Source: Halobaculum limi (lineage in GTDB: Archaea > Halobacteriota > Halobacteria > Halobacteriales > Haloferacaceae). Taken from it: DNA of 64,000 bases. Position numbers and translations under genes: made by a program. Within the stretch, counting starts at the first letter, position 1, and each line of letters begins with the position of its first letter. Below are positions 8,976 to 18,089 of the stretch, piece after piece. Below the pieces are notes generated by a model. The model saw only the letters and a program-made list of their open reading frames with translations. It did no database searches and was not told where the DNA came from. The stretch covers positions 1,798,001-1,862,000 of the forward strand of contig NZ_CP120468.1 of assembly GCF_029490015.1 (NCBI RefSeq), given 5' to 3'.

Positions 8976-10124
8976 TCAGAGGTCGTCGAGGACGGACCCG
9001 AACGCGTCGAGCGCCGCCGCACACGCGTCGGGGTCGCGACCGAGTGAGACGCGCACGCCGTTGTCCATCCCGAAGAAGCGACCGGGGACGACGAGGATGC
9101 CGGCGTCCCACGCGGCCTCGCTTACGGTGTCGCCGTCGGCGCGGTCGTGTTCGAGATAGCCGAACGGTGACCCCGGATCAACCGTCCCCGAGAGGTCGTC
9201 GCGGTCGTCGAGGAAGGAGGAGAGGAGGTCGTGGTTCGCGCGGCAGTGGTCGCGCGCGTCGGCGACGAGGTCGTCACGGTGGGCGAAGAAGCGCCGCGCT
9301 AGTGCCGTGCTCGGTCGAGCGAGCGCGGGGACGTGTTCTTCCACTCGGCGGGCCCGGTCGACGAACTCCTCGGGGCCGACGACCCAGCCGACGCGGAGGC
9401 CGCCGAGGCCCTGGAACTTCGTGAGCGACCCGACGACGGCCGTCGACGGCAGGCCGGCGGCGGTCGGCCCGCCGAACGCGCCCGCGCCGTCCTCGCTGGT
9501 GTACGGCGCGTACACCTCGTCGACGAGGAGGTAGCCGCCCGTCTCGTCGACCACGCCCGCGGTGGCTTCGAGCGTCGACCGCGTCGTCAGCCGCCCGGTC
9601 GGGTTGTGGCGGTTCGTCACCGTGACGTGCGCGAGCGGCCCCGTCAGGTCGCTGGCGGCCGCCTCGATGCGGTCGGGGTCGAGTGTGGCGTTCGGCTCCG
9701 GCCGCAGGAAGCGGGCGACCTGCAGGCCGAGGCCGCGGGGCGTCTTCACGAGCGGTTCGTACCCCGGTCGCTCGACCAGCGCACGCGGTCGGGGAACGTC
9801 GTCGTCGCCAATCGCGTGGGGACCGGTGTCGGACGCGCCCGCTCGCTCGCGGGCGGCCCCGCCCGCCGCCGCCGACGCGAGGAAGTCGGCGTGAGTCGCG
9901 CCCGCCGTCAACAGCACTTGTGACTCGTCGACGTCGTACTCGGCGGCGACGGACGCCCGAAGCGAGCGATCAGTCGTCGGTGGCTCTAGCCCGGCGAGTC
10001 GCGGCGGCACTGGGTCGCCCGGGTCGCCGGCTGGCAACGGCCGCAGGTCGCTCGAGCCGAGGTCGTGGTCGGCCGCGGTCGGGCGACCCTCGATCCACTC
10101 GATGTACGCGAGCGGCGGAAACAT
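8976..10124 (-). CDS. PLP-dependent aminotransferase, class I/II fold
   Basis: 382 aa, the normal length for fold-type I aminotransferases. Landmarks seen are an Asn-Pro turn (TNRHNPTGR), the Asp/Tyr cofactor segment LVDEVYAPY, and the Schiff-base lysine in GSLTKFQGLGGLRVGW, followed by the C-terminal Arg segment GVRVSLG. It transfers an amino group between an amino acid and a 2-oxo acid in the cytoplasm. The start MFPPLAYIEWIEGRP is typical of an archaeal capreomycidine-synthase-like or aspartate-type group, but the substrate cannot be deduced. It is upstream of, and co-oriented with, the HalOD1 gene, though about 180 nt separate them. Confidence 0.85.
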   Translation of the reverse strand: MFPPLAYIEWIEGRPTAADHDLGSSDLRPLPAGDPGDPVPPRLAGLEPPTTDRSLRASVAAEYDVDESQVLLTAGATHADFLASAAAGGAARERAGASDTGPHAIGDDDVPRPRALVERPGYEPLVKTPRGLGLQVARFLRPEPNATLDPDRIEAAASDLTGPLAHVTVTNRHNPTGRLTTRSTLEATAGVVDETGGYLLVDEVYAPYTSEDGAGAFGGPTAAGLPSTAVVGSLTKFQGLGGLRVGWVVGPEEFVDRARRVEEHVPALARPSTALARRFFAHRDDLVADARDHCRANHDLLSSFLDDRDDLSGTVDPGSPFGYLEHDRADGDTVSEAAWDAGILVVPGRFFGMDNGVRVSLGRDPDACAAALDAFGSVLDDL

Positions 10125-10190
10125 AGCCGCCGGTTCGCGGCGTGACGCAAAAACGCACCGTGTGCGAGCCGCGACGGTGGTCGCGAGTCG

Positions 10191-10634
10191 TTACTCGGAG
10201 ACGGCATCGTACACGCGCCCGACGGCAGCGACGGCCGCATCGGGGCGTGGGTAGTACGAGAGGTGCGACGCACAGCCGCAGTCGGACGCGCCGAACCCCT
10301 CGACCGGCCCCGACGCGAGGTCACGCGCGACGGCACACTCCGCGTCGCGGCCGCCACCGAGTCGCTCGACGGCGACCAGCGAGACGTCCGAGTGGCCGCC
10401 GAGGTAGTCGACGTGCCAGTGGCGCACGTCGTGGTCGCCCGCGGCGACGCGGCGGTGTCTGTCGACGCGCGAGAAGCCACCCGATCCGAGCGCGCTCCCG
10501 GTGTACGCGTAGCCGCCGGCAGGGAACGTGTAGGTCCCGAGCGCACCGACCTCGACCGTCGCTCGCTCGGGGAGCGAGAAGACGAGCGTGTACGTTCCGC
10601 CGTTCGCGTCGCTGTCGTCGTCAGTCTCACTCAC
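10191..10634 (-). CDS. DUF123 (GIY-YIG-like) domain protein
   Basis: 147 aa from a GTG start at 10634, whose GTGA overlaps the stop of ogt. The sequence contains the DUF123 hallmarks: YTLVFSLPE, a GxYxYxGSA element (GGYAYTGSALGSGGFSRVDRH), an RHWHVDYL segment, the late Cys pair DCGCASHL, and a conserved terminal YYPRP. DUF123 is distantly related to GIY-YIG nucleases and is sometimes fused to endonuclease III or alkyltransferases, so a role in DNA repair is plausible. The longer upstream extension of the frame is Arg rich and non-coding in character, so the GTG was chosen as start. Confidence 0.85.
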   Translation of the reverse strand: MSETDDDSDANGGTYTLVFSLPERATVEVGALGTYTFPAGGYAYTGSALGSGGFSRVDRHRRVAAGDHDVRHWHVDYLGGHSDVSLVAVERLGGGRDAECAVARDLASGPVEGFGASDCGCASHLSYYPRPDAAVAAVGRVYDAVSE

Positions 10635-11101
10635 GATTCGCTGTCCCCGTCTGCGGCGGTGAGCGTCGTCTGCACGGAGTCGGTGCGCTCGTGGTCGAGG
10701 AGGCGGCGCTTGAGGTCCGGGCCACCCACCGCGGAGAACCCGCCGATGCCGTCGGCGGCGACGACGCGGTGACACGGGACGACCAGCGGAACCGGGTTGC
10801 GCCCGCAGGCCGCGCCGACCGCCTGCGGTGCGCTGTTCAGGTCCCGTGCGAGGTCGGCGTACGTTCGCGTCTCGCCATACGGAATCGTCGCCATCGCGCC
10901 CATCACGCGCCCGGTGAAGCCGTCGGGATGTCGAACTGGCAGGTCGAACGACGTTCGGGTTCCCTCACGGTACTCGCGGACCTGTCGTCTGATGTCGTCG
11001 GCGTCGGCGTCGACGAAGGCGGCGTCGAGAGTGAGTCGACCGCCCGGGACGTCGACCGTCAGCGGGTCGTCGTAGGCGGCCGTCTTCGCCGTCGGGTCCA
11101 T
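10631..11101 (-). CDS. ogt: Methylated-DNA--protein-cysteine methyltransferase (Ogt)
   Basis: 156 aa. The active-site motif PCHRVVAADG is intact, preceded by the DNA-binding helix region (IPYGETRTYADLA, AVGAACGRNPVPLVV). The enzyme moves an alkyl group from O6-alkylguanine or O4-alkylthymine to its own cysteine and is used once. The N-terminal part is short and variable, as usual in archaea. Its TGA overlaps the GTG of the DUF123 gene, so the two are translationally coupled. The 102-nt upstream gap is shared with a divergent gene. Confidence 0.93.
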   Translation of the reverse strand: MDPTAKTAAYDDPLTVDVPGGRLTLDAAFVDADADDIRRQVREYREGTRTSFDLPVRHPDGFTGRVMGAMATIPYGETRTYADLARDLNSAPQAVGAACGRNPVPLVVPCHRVVAADGIGGFSAVGGPDLKRRLLDHERTDSVQTTLTAADGDSES

Positions 11102-11203
11102 ACGGCTCCCTTCGGTCGAACCGTAATCAACCCGGCGGCGGTCGTGGCGTGGTCGACCGTCCGCGCCCGACAGCGTTTATCGGTCGGCGGTCCAAGTCGG
11201 TGT

Positions 11204-11662
11204 ATGCACCACCCGGCGGACAGACTCGCCGCGCTCTCGGACGCAGCGTTCGCGACGTTCGCCGAGCGACTCGGTCGCGTCTGGCCTGACTACGACGCCG
11301 TCGCCGCGCCGACGACGCCCGAGGGTGTCGTCGAGGTGTCGCTCGTTCGTGAACGACCGGACCGACCCAACGACGCTGACCGACCCGCAGACGCCGAGCG
11401 AGCGGTCCTCCGCGTCTCCCGCGAGTCGGTCACGCTGGAGGAGGTGAACGAGTTCGCGGTGTTCGCGGCCGAGCGGGGACTGGCGTTCGCGGTGCTCGCG
11501 ACCGTCGACGAGGTGACCCGTGAGGCGGCCGCACGGGCGCGAGCGGCCCCGGTCGAGGTGTACGACGGCGTGGGCCTCGTCTCGATGGCCCGTGACGCGG
11601 GCGTCGAGATACCGACGCCGAGCGACGAGTCGAGTGACGACTCCGACACCGATCACCGATGA
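11204..11662 (+). CDS. Mrr-like restriction-endonuclease-fold protein, probably catalytically degenerate
   Basis: 152 aa from the ATG at 11204. The layout recalls Mrr-type endonuclease domains: an N-terminal helix (FATFAERLGRVW), a central strand pair (GVVEVSLVRE ... VLRVSRES) and a C-terminal half with V-T-L-E-E-V, then A-R-A-A-P-V-E-V-Y-D-G-V-G-L-V. In active Mrr proteins the strand pair carries G-x-D and Q-x-K; here these read GVVEV and LRVSR, so cleavage activity is doubtful. Its stop overlaps the next start by ATGA, making it the first gene of a three-gene operon with an SRPBCC protein and a repair-type helicase. The assignment is by pattern only. Confidence 0.5.
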   Translation: MHHPADRLAALSDAAFATFAERLGRVWPDYDAVAAPTTPEGVVEVSLVRERPDRPNDADRPADAERAVLRVSRESVTLEEVNEFAVFAAERGLAFAVLATVDEVTREAAARARAAPVEVYDGVGLVSMARDAGVEIPTPSDESSDDSDTDHR

Positions 11663-12132
11663 TCGGCAGCGATCCGACCGTCGAAGCGAGCGTCGTCGTC
11701 GACGCGTCGCCAGCGGCGGTGTGGCAGACGTTGACCGCCTTCGACGCGTATCCGGAGTGGAATCCGCTGATCCGTCGGGTGTCTGGCCGACCGACGGAAG
11801 GCCACAAACTCGGCGTGTTGCTCACGCAGAACGGAATCCCGCCAACGCTCATCCGCCCGACGGTGACGCGTCTCGTCCCGGAACGAGAACTCTCGTGGCG
11901 CTCTGCGGCACCGATTCCGGGGTCGTTCGAAGCGACCCATCGGTTCCTCCTCGAACCGCTCACGGACGGCGAGCAGACGCGGTTCACGCAGACGGAGACG
12001 TTCGGCGGCGTCGCTGCCGGCCTCGTTCCGCGCGGCCTCCGCACGCGGATCCGCGAGGGATTCGTCGCGATGAATGAGGCGCTGGCCGCGCGAGTCGAAC
12101 GCGAGCAGGACTCGTCGCATCGCAATCGGTAA
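11659..12132 (+). CDS. SRPBCC (START/Bet v1-like) domain protein
   Basis: 157 aa. The start IGSDPTVEASVVVDASPAAV and the segment WQTLTAFDAYPEWNPLIRRV are typical of polyketide-cyclase/SRPBCC proteins, which fold as a helix-grip around a hydrophobic ligand cavity. A later block, FTQTETFGGVAAGLVPRG, matches the strand before the long C-terminal helix. Ligand and role are unknown. The ATGA overlap with the Mrr-like gene and the 13-nt gap to the helicase gene indicate co-transcription. Confidence 0.85.
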   Translation: MIGSDPTVEASVVVDASPAAVWQTLTAFDAYPEWNPLIRRVSGRPTEGHKLGVLLTQNGIPPTLIRPTVTRLVPERELSWRSAAPIPGSFEATHRFLLEPLTDGEQTRFTQTETFGGVAAGLVPRGLRTRIREGFVAMNEALAARVEREQDSSHRNR

Positions 12133-12145
12133 GCACGGCCGTCCC

Positions 12146-14533
12146 GTGGGATCGACACCCGTGGACGACACCGTCTCGTGGCTCCGCTCGCTCCCCTACT
12201 ACGAGGGACAGATCGCCGACGACCGGACGCTTCCCGGTCGCGACCCGGCGTTCGCCGACGTCGACCTAGAACCCCGCCTGGCGGGTGCACTCGCCGACGA
12301 CGGCATCGAGTCGCTGTACGACCATCAAGCGCGAGCGGTCGAGGCGATTCGCGACGGCGGCGACGTCGTCCTCGCCACGCAGACCGCCAGCGGAAAGTCA
12401 CTCGCGTACACCGTCCCCGCGTTCGAGCGAGCGATGGACCACGGCGGCCGGACGCTGTATCTCGCGCCGCAGAACGCCCTTATCGCCGATCAAGAGGAGA
12501 CGCTCTCCGATCTGGCACACGGCCTCGGCTTCGGCTCACGCGTCTCCGTCGACCAGTACACTGGACGGCTGTCGAAATCGGAGAAGCGAGACGTGCGCGA
12601 CCGTCGGCCGACGGTCCTCCTGTCGAACCCCGATATGCTCCACTACGGACTGCTCCCGTGGGCGTACAAGCACTGGGAGTGGTTCTTCTCGTCGCTGGAG
12701 ACGGTCGTCATCGACGAGGTGCACGGCTATCGCGGCGTGTTCGGGAGCCACGTCTCGCTGGTGATGCGTCGGCTGAACCGCATCTGCGAGCGCTACGGCG
12801 CGGACCCACAGTTCGTCTGCTGTTCGGCCACCATCGGCAACCCGGTCGAACACGCCGCACGCGTCACGGCCCGCCCGGAGTCGGGGTTCACACTCGTCGA
12901 CGAGGACACCTCCGCGCGCGGCCCGCGCCACTGGCTCCTCTGGAATCCGCCGGAGTACACGGGACAGCAGGCAGAGCGACAGTCCGGGCGGCGTCGGTCG
13001 AGCCACACCGAGACGAAGCGCCTGTTCTGTGACTTGATCCAGCAGGGGCTCCAGACACTCGTGTTCACGCGGTCGCGACAGACGGCCGAGCGATACGCCA
13101 GCGACTCGGCCAGCGAACTCCGCACTCGGGGCGAACACGACCTCGCCGGGCGGGTGGAGGCGTATCAGGCGTCGCTGACGAACGAGCGCCGACGCGAGAT
13201 AGAGCGAGGCCTCCACTCGGGCGACGTGGCGGGCGTGTGGTCGACGAACGCGCTCGAACTCGGCGTCGACGTGGGCGGTCTCGACGCCGTCATCCTCGAC
13301 GGGTACCCCGGCACGCGAATGTCGGCGTTCCAGCAGGCCGGCCGCGCCGGGCGGGGGACCGACGACGCTCTCGTCGTGTTGGTCGCTGGCGAGGACCAAC
13401 TCGACCAATACCTCGCGGCCAACCCGGACGACCTGTTCGAGGGCGACCCCGAGCGAGCGATGGTCGACCCCGAGAACGGCGAACTCCTGCCCTCGCACGT
13501 CGCGGCGGCGGCCGACGAGAACTGGCTCAGCGCGGCCGACGAGTCGCACTTCGGCGCGTCGTTCCCCGACGTGGTGGAGTCGCTAGAGGCAGCGGGGCGA
13601 CTAGAGCGGATGGACACCGGCCGCGGCGTCCGGTGGACGTACGACGGGCCGGGGAGCGCCCAGCATTCGATGAGCCTCCGGACCATCGACGACCGCGAGG
13701 TGGACCTGATGGACGCTCGGAGCAACGAGGTCATCGCGTCCCTGTCGTTCGGTGACGCGCTTCGGGACGCTCATCCCGGAGCCATCTACCATCATCAAGG
13801 GGAGACGTACGAGGTGGACGAGTTGGACCTCGACCGCGACGTGGCGCGTCTGCGTCCGACGTGGGCCGACTACTACACGCGCGTCCTGACCGACAAAGAC
13901 GTGACCGTCAACGACGACATTCAGTCGAGACCGCTCGATGCACGACCGGACACTGAGGTCCGATTCGCAGACATCACCGTCACCGAACAGATCACGGGAT
14001 TCGAGCGGAAAGACGGCTCGACCGGCGAGACGATGGGCGGGCAGTTGCTCGACCTGCCGGAGACGGAGTTGCGGACGCGGGCGCTGTACTACACCGTCCC
14101 GGTCGACGTCGAACGCGAGATGCGCGAACTCGGCGGCGACGAGGGGTTCAACGGCGGCATCCACGCGGCCGAACACGGCTCTATCTCGCTGATGCCGCTC
14201 GACCTGCTGTGTGACCGGGCGGACATCGGCGGCGTGTCGACGCCGATGCACCCGCACACGGGGCAGTCGACGGTGTTCATCTACGACGGCTACCCCGGCG
14301 GCGTCGGCCTGACGCGCGAGGCGTATCGGAGCGCCGACGGACTGCTCGCACGGACGGCCCGAATGATCGCGGCGTGTGACTGCGCCGACGGCTGTCCTGC
14401 CTGCGTGCAGTCGCCTCACTGCGGGAACGCGAACGAACCGCTGTCGAAACCAGAGGCGGTGCTCCTGTTGAACGCGCTCGCCGGAACTGACGAATCAGTT
14501 CCCGATCCTTCGTCTGCGGAGACGGACTCGTAG
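12146..14533 (+). CDS. DEAD/DEAH-box helicase with C-terminal DUF1998 (MrfA/Hrq1 family)
   Basis: 795 aa from the GTG at 12146 (a second in-frame GTG lies at 12161). Superfamily 2 motifs are intact: TASGKS (80-85), DEVH (190-193), CSATIGNP, TNALELGVDVGGLD and QQAGRAGRG. The C-terminal DUF1998 module carries the four-cysteine metal site CDCADGCPACVQSPHC (Cys744, 746, 750, 753, with Cys759) followed by GNANEPLSKPEA. This combination defines the Bacillus MrfA (YprA) and eukaryotic Hrq1 family, 3'-to-5' helicases involved in repair of crosslinks and mitomycin damage. It is the last gene of an operon with Mrr-like and SRPBCC proteins. Family assignment is strong; the cellular role is inferred from homologs. 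Confidence 0.9.
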   Translation: MGSTPVDDTVSWLRSLPYYEGQIADDRTLPGRDPAFADVDLEPRLAGALADDGIESLYDHQARAVEAIRDGGDVVLATQTASGKSLAYTVPAFERAMDHGGRTLYLAPQNALIADQEETLSDLAHGLGFGSRVSVDQYTGRLSKSEKRDVRDRRPTVLLSNPDMLHYGLLPWAYKHWEWFFSSLETVVIDEVHGYRGVFGSHVSLVMRRLNRICERYGADPQFVCCSATIGNPVEHAARVTARPESGFTLVDEDTSARGPRHWLLWNPPEYTGQQAERQSGRRRSSHTETKRLFCDLIQQGLQTLVFTRSRQTAERYASDSASELRTRGEHDLAGRVEAYQASLTNERRREIERGLHSGDVAGVWSTNALELGVDVGGLDAVILDGYPGTRMSAFQQAGRAGRGTDDALVVLVAGEDQLDQYLAANPDDLFEGDPERAMVDPENGELLPSHVAAAADENWLSAADESHFGASFPDVVESLEAAGRLERMDTGRGVRWTYDGPGSAQHSMSLRTIDDREVDLMDARSNEVIASLSFGDALRDAHPGAIYHHQGETYEVDELDLDRDVARLRPTWADYYTRVLTDKDVTVNDDIQSRPLDARPDTEVRFADITVTEQITGFERKDGSTGETMGGQLLDLPETELRTRALYYTVPVDVEREMRELGGDEGFNGGIHAAEHGSISLMPLDLLCDRADIGGVSTPMHPHTGQSTVFIYDGYPGGVGLTREAYRSADGLLARTARMIAACDCADGCPACVQSPHCGNANEPLSKPEAVLLLNALAGTDESVPDPSSAETDS

Positions 14534-14620
14534 CACCGGACCGTTCGCGTCGCGTTCTGAGACGAATCGTCGGTATTCGAAAGGTACAACGGCTGTTGTT
14601 GTGATTTTTCACTCTTGACA

Positions 14621-14683
14621 GAGTAAATACGCAACGGTTAAACAGGATGGTGGGAAACATTCGAGTGACTCCACGCTGGAGGA
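14621..14683 (+). promoter_or_regulatory. Promoter and ribosome-binding site of the sugar ABC operon
   Basis: AT-rich segments GAGTAAATAC (14621-14630) and GGTTAAAC (14637-14644) are TATA candidates. A strong Shine-Dalgarno sequence GGAGGA (14678-14683) lies six bases before the ATG at 14690. This leadered, SD-led start contrasts with the leaderless pattern of most genes in the window. Confidence 0.5.
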
Positions 14684-14689
14684 TCTATT

Positions 14690-15976
14690 ATGAAGGACAC
14701 GAGCCCAACTCGGCGTGACGTACTGAAGGGTGCTGGCGGCCTCGGTGCCGCGGGCATGATCGGACTGGCTGGCTGTACCGGCGGAGGCGGCGGCGGTGGC
14801 GGCGACGCCCCCGTCGAGGTGCTCCACGGCTGGACCGGTGGCGACGGACAACGCGCAGCAGAGGCGTTAGAGGAGGCGTTCAACGAGGCCCACTCCGACG
14901 TGGAACTCGACATGAACCCCATCGGCGGCGGTGGTAACCAGAACCTGGACGCCGTCGTCGCGAACCGCCTACAGAACGACAACCCGCCGAGTTCGTTCGC
15001 GAACTGGCCGGGCCCCAACCTCGCCCGCTACGAGGGCGTCCTCGGTGACATCTCCGACCTCTGGGAGGAGACAGGCTTCACCGACAGCCACATCGACGAG
15101 GCAGTCGAACTGCACCAGTACAACGGCGCGTTCCGCGCCGTCCCGCTGGGTTCCCACCGCCTGAACTGCCTGTTCTACAACACCGCCGTCGTCGAGGAGG
15201 CGGGCGTCGACCCCTCCTCGCTGACGAGCGCACAGGACCTGCTCGACGCCTTGGAGACGGTCGCCAGCGAGACGGACAAGATTCCGATGACCCACGGTGG
15301 CAGCGGGACCTGGACGAAGACGCAGTTGTTCGGCGTGATGCTGCTGTCGACGGCCGGCTACGACGGCTATATGAACTTCGTGAACGGCGATCCCGCTCGC
15401 GAGGATGTGCAGGGTGCGTTCGAAGCGCTCGCCACGGTGTTCGAGAACTACATCAACGAGGACTCCGCGTCCATCGGCCTGACCGAGTCCAACCAGAACA
15501 TCATCAACGGCAACGCGGCGTTCATCCACCAGGGCAACTGGGCCGCCGGTGCCTACCGGAACGCCGAGGACTTCAACTACAACGAGGACTGGGGCTTCAA
15601 GACGTTCCCCGGCACGGAGGGGATGTACACGCTCCACTTCGACTCGTTCCTCTACCCGTCCAACAACCCGTCCCCTGAGAACACCCGCACGTGGCTTGAG
15701 TTCGTCGGCGGCGAAGACGCTCAGGTCGCGTTCAACCAGTTCAAAGGCTCCATCCCGACCCGGACGGACGTCGATATGTCCGAGTTCGGGCCGTACCTGC
15801 AGGAGACGGCGATGGACTTCGAAGAGGCCGACCAGCGGCCCCCGAACATCCAGCACGGCCTGGGCATCTCCGCGGAGACGCGTTCGACGCTGAACGACGT
15901 CATCTCCAGCGAGTTCTCTGGCCCGTACAACGTCGAGGCAGCCACCGACGGCTTCGTCGACGCGGTCTCCAACTGA
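14690..15976 (+). CDS. Sugar ABC transporter substrate-binding lipoprotein (CUT1 family)
   Basis: 428 aa. The N-terminus has a twin-arginine motif (TRRDVLK), a hydrophobic stretch and a lipobox LAGC, then a Gly-rich linker, so the protein is exported folded and lipid-anchored outside the membrane. The mature part is a family 1 solute-binding protein. Segments such as VLHGWTGGDG, NPIGGGGNQNLDAVV and DNPPSSF resemble the glucose-type binding proteins (GtsA/TsgA-like), so glucose or another hexose is the likely ligand; this is inference. It begins a four-gene transporter operon with two permeases and an ATPase. Confidence 0.9.
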   Translation: MKDTSPTRRDVLKGAGGLGAAGMIGLAGCTGGGGGGGGDAPVEVLHGWTGGDGQRAAEALEEAFNEAHSDVELDMNPIGGGGNQNLDAVVANRLQNDNPPSSFANWPGPNLARYEGVLGDISDLWEETGFTDSHIDEAVELHQYNGAFRAVPLGSHRLNCLFYNTAVVEEAGVDPSSLTSAQDLLDALETVASETDKIPMTHGGSGTWTKTQLFGVMLLSTAGYDGYMNFVNGDPAREDVQGAFEALATVFENYINEDSASIGLTESNQNIINGNAAFIHQGNWAAGAYRNAEDFNYNEDWGFKTFPGTEGMYTLHFDSFLYPSNNPSPENTRTWLEFVGGEDAQVAFNQFKGSIPTRTDVDMSEFGPYLQETAMDFEEADQRPPNIQHGLGISAETRSTLNDVISSEFSGPYNVEAATDGFVDAVSN

Positions 15977-15986
15977 ACGCGTCGTT

Positions 15987-17036
15987 ATGCGCGATTTTCT
16001 TTCGAACCAACGGACCCGGATCCGCCGCGTCGTCGGACGCGGGGGCCCGGCGAGTGACGACGCCGAAGACGACCCGGCGGGCACGGACGACGACGGGCTG
16101 GTCGTGACCGACGGCGGGACGGCCACCCGCTCGGAGGGGCTGCTCGACCGTCTCGACGACCGCTTCGGCGAGGACTTCGCGGAGTCGGCCCCGTTCTGGC
16201 TCCCGCCGTTCCTGCTGATGGCGCTGTTCGTCTACGGCGCTATCGCGTGGAACTTCGTTATCTCGCTGACGGATTACCAGGGGTTCATCGGTCCCGACTA
16301 CTCCGACCTCGACTTCGAGATGTACGCCCGTGCCATCGGCGACTCGGGCGTCATCGACGCGACAGTCAACACCTTCCTGTTGGTCGTCGCGTTCACGGCA
16401 GTTGCGCTCATCGTCGGGATGATGCTCGCCATCCTCATCGACCGCAACATCCGCTTCGAGAACACGTTCCGCACCATCTACCTGCTCCCGATGAGCCTCT
16501 CGTTCGTGGTGACGGCGCAGTTCTGGCTGTGGATGTACAACTTCAACAACGGCGTCGTCAACATCCTCCTCGGGACGTTCGGGATCGGACCGATCGACTG
16601 GATCGGTAACTCACAGATCGTCTTGTGGGCGGTGGTGTTCGCGCTCGTGTGGCAGTTCTCGGGGTACACGATGGTCGTGTACCTCGCGGGGCTTCGCGCC
16701 ATTCCGACCGAACACTACGAGGCCGCCCGCGTCGACGGCGCGTCGACGCTGAAGATGTACTGGCGGGTGATCATCCCGCAGTTGAAGGGGTCGACCATCA
16801 GCGCCGCCATCGTCCTGATGGTGTTCGCGCTGAAGGCGTTCGACTTCCTCTACTCGCTGGTCAGCGGCTACCGGCCGCCGAACGGTGCAGACATCCTCGC
16901 GACCAAGATGGTCCGCGAGGCGTACAGCGTGAACAATTGGGCGTACGCGTCGGCCATCGCGATCATCCTGTTCTTGATGGCCATCTCGATCATCGGCCCG
17001 TACCTATACTACCAGTACTCGCAGGGTGAACTATGA
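15987..17036 (+). CDS. Sugar ABC transporter permease (MalF-like)
   Basis: 349 aa. About 65 charged N-terminal residues precede six predicted membrane helices. The EAA loop that contacts the ATPase is present: YEAARVDGASTLKMYWRVI, followed by IPQLK. It is the first of the two membrane subunits. It starts 10 nt after the binding-protein gene and its stop overlaps the second permease start by ATGA. The acidic N-terminal extension is longer than in bacterial MalF-type permeases but typical for haloarchaea. Confidence 0.92.
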   Translation: MRDFLSNQRTRIRRVVGRGGPASDDAEDDPAGTDDDGLVVTDGGTATRSEGLLDRLDDRFGEDFAESAPFWLPPFLLMALFVYGAIAWNFVISLTDYQGFIGPDYSDLDFEMYARAIGDSGVIDATVNTFLLVVAFTAVALIVGMMLAILIDRNIRFENTFRTIYLLPMSLSFVVTAQFWLWMYNFNNGVVNILLGTFGIGPIDWIGNSQIVLWAVVFALVWQFSGYTMVVYLAGLRAIPTEHYEAARVDGASTLKMYWRVIIPQLKGSTISAAIVLMVFALKAFDFLYSLVSGYRPPNGADILATKMVREAYSVNNWAYASAIAIILFLMAISIIGPYLYYQYSQGEL

Positions 17037-17968
17037 GCGACGCAACCGACACCGACCAGCAAGGAGCACTCGCCGGGGTCCGCGAGGACCTGGCCGCCAT
17101 CGACCCGTACCGCGTCGGTCTGTACGCAACGGTGCTGGGGCTGACGGCGTTCTACCTCGCACCCATCGAATCCGGCCTCGTCACCGCGTTCAAGACGAAC
17201 CCGGAGGGAATCAGTTCGACGCTGCCGTTCGCGCCGCCGCCGGGGCGGTACTTCACGCTGGAGAAGTGGCAGACCGCGTTCCAGGCGCTGAGTCGCGGGA
17301 TGATCAACAGCGCGCTGTACGCCGTCCCCGCGACTATCATCTCCGCGATGCTGGGGAGTTTCGCGGCGTTCGGCCTGACGCAGGCCGACTGGCGTGCGCG
17401 GTACAAAGCGCCGGTGCTCGCGCTGTTCGTCGCGGGCATCTTCATCCCGTACCAGGCGGTGCTGGTGCCGCTCTCGCAGTTCTGGGGCTCCGTGCCGCTG
17501 CGGGAACTCCTCGCGCCAGTCTGGGCACTCGGCATCTCCAGTGCGTACACCGGGATCATCGAACTGGTGATCACACACGTCGCGTACGGTATCCCCATCT
17601 GTATGGTGCTGTTCCGCTCGTACTACAGCAACATTAGCGGGGAGATGGTCGAGGCCGCACGCCTCGACGGGGCGTCGTTCCGCCGGGTGTACCGCCGGAT
17701 CATCTTCCCCATCTCGACGCCGATGTTCGCGGTCGTTCTCATCTACCAGTTCACACAGATCTGGAACGACCTGCTGTTCGCGCTCATCCTCGTGTCCACC
17801 GAGTCGAGCCCGGCCGCGCCGGTCGTGCTCATCCTCGCTGGTCTCGGAGAGTCGATGGAGGGACAGGACTTCGCACTGCGGATGGCCGGGGCATTCATCG
17901 CCGCGTTGCCGACGCTCATCGTGTACGTCCTGTTCGGCGAGGAGTTCGCCGAGGGGGTGGCGACGTGA
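17033..17968 (+). CDS. Sugar ABC transporter permease (MalG-like)
   Basis: 311 aa, with six hydrophobic segments and the conserved EAA loop VEAARLDGASFRRVYRRII before FPIS. It pairs with the upstream permease to form the CUT1 channel. The ATGA overlap with the preceding gene shows translational coupling. A 121-nt gap separates it from the ATPase gene. The phrase QFTQIWNDLLFALIL near the C-terminus matches the family. Confidence 0.92.
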   Translation: MSDATDTDQQGALAGVREDLAAIDPYRVGLYATVLGLTAFYLAPIESGLVTAFKTNPEGISSTLPFAPPPGRYFTLEKWQTAFQALSRGMINSALYAVPATIISAMLGSFAAFGLTQADWRARYKAPVLALFVAGIFIPYQAVLVPLSQFWGSVPLRELLAPVWALGISSAYTGIIELVITHVAYGIPICMVLFRSYYSNISGEMVEAARLDGASFRRVYRRIIFPISTPMFAVVLIYQFTQIWNDLLFALILVSTESSPAAPVVLILAGLGESMEGQDFALRMAGAFIAALPTLIVYVLFGEEFAEGVAT

Positions 17969-18089
17969 GGTGCGAGGCCGACCAGCGGGAGGCCGCGACC
18001 CGAACGGGGACCACGCTCGCGCCGTCCGACGCATCGCCAGTTGACCGACCGACCCAGCCCCGCGGGGGACAGACGGGGGGACAGTAGCT

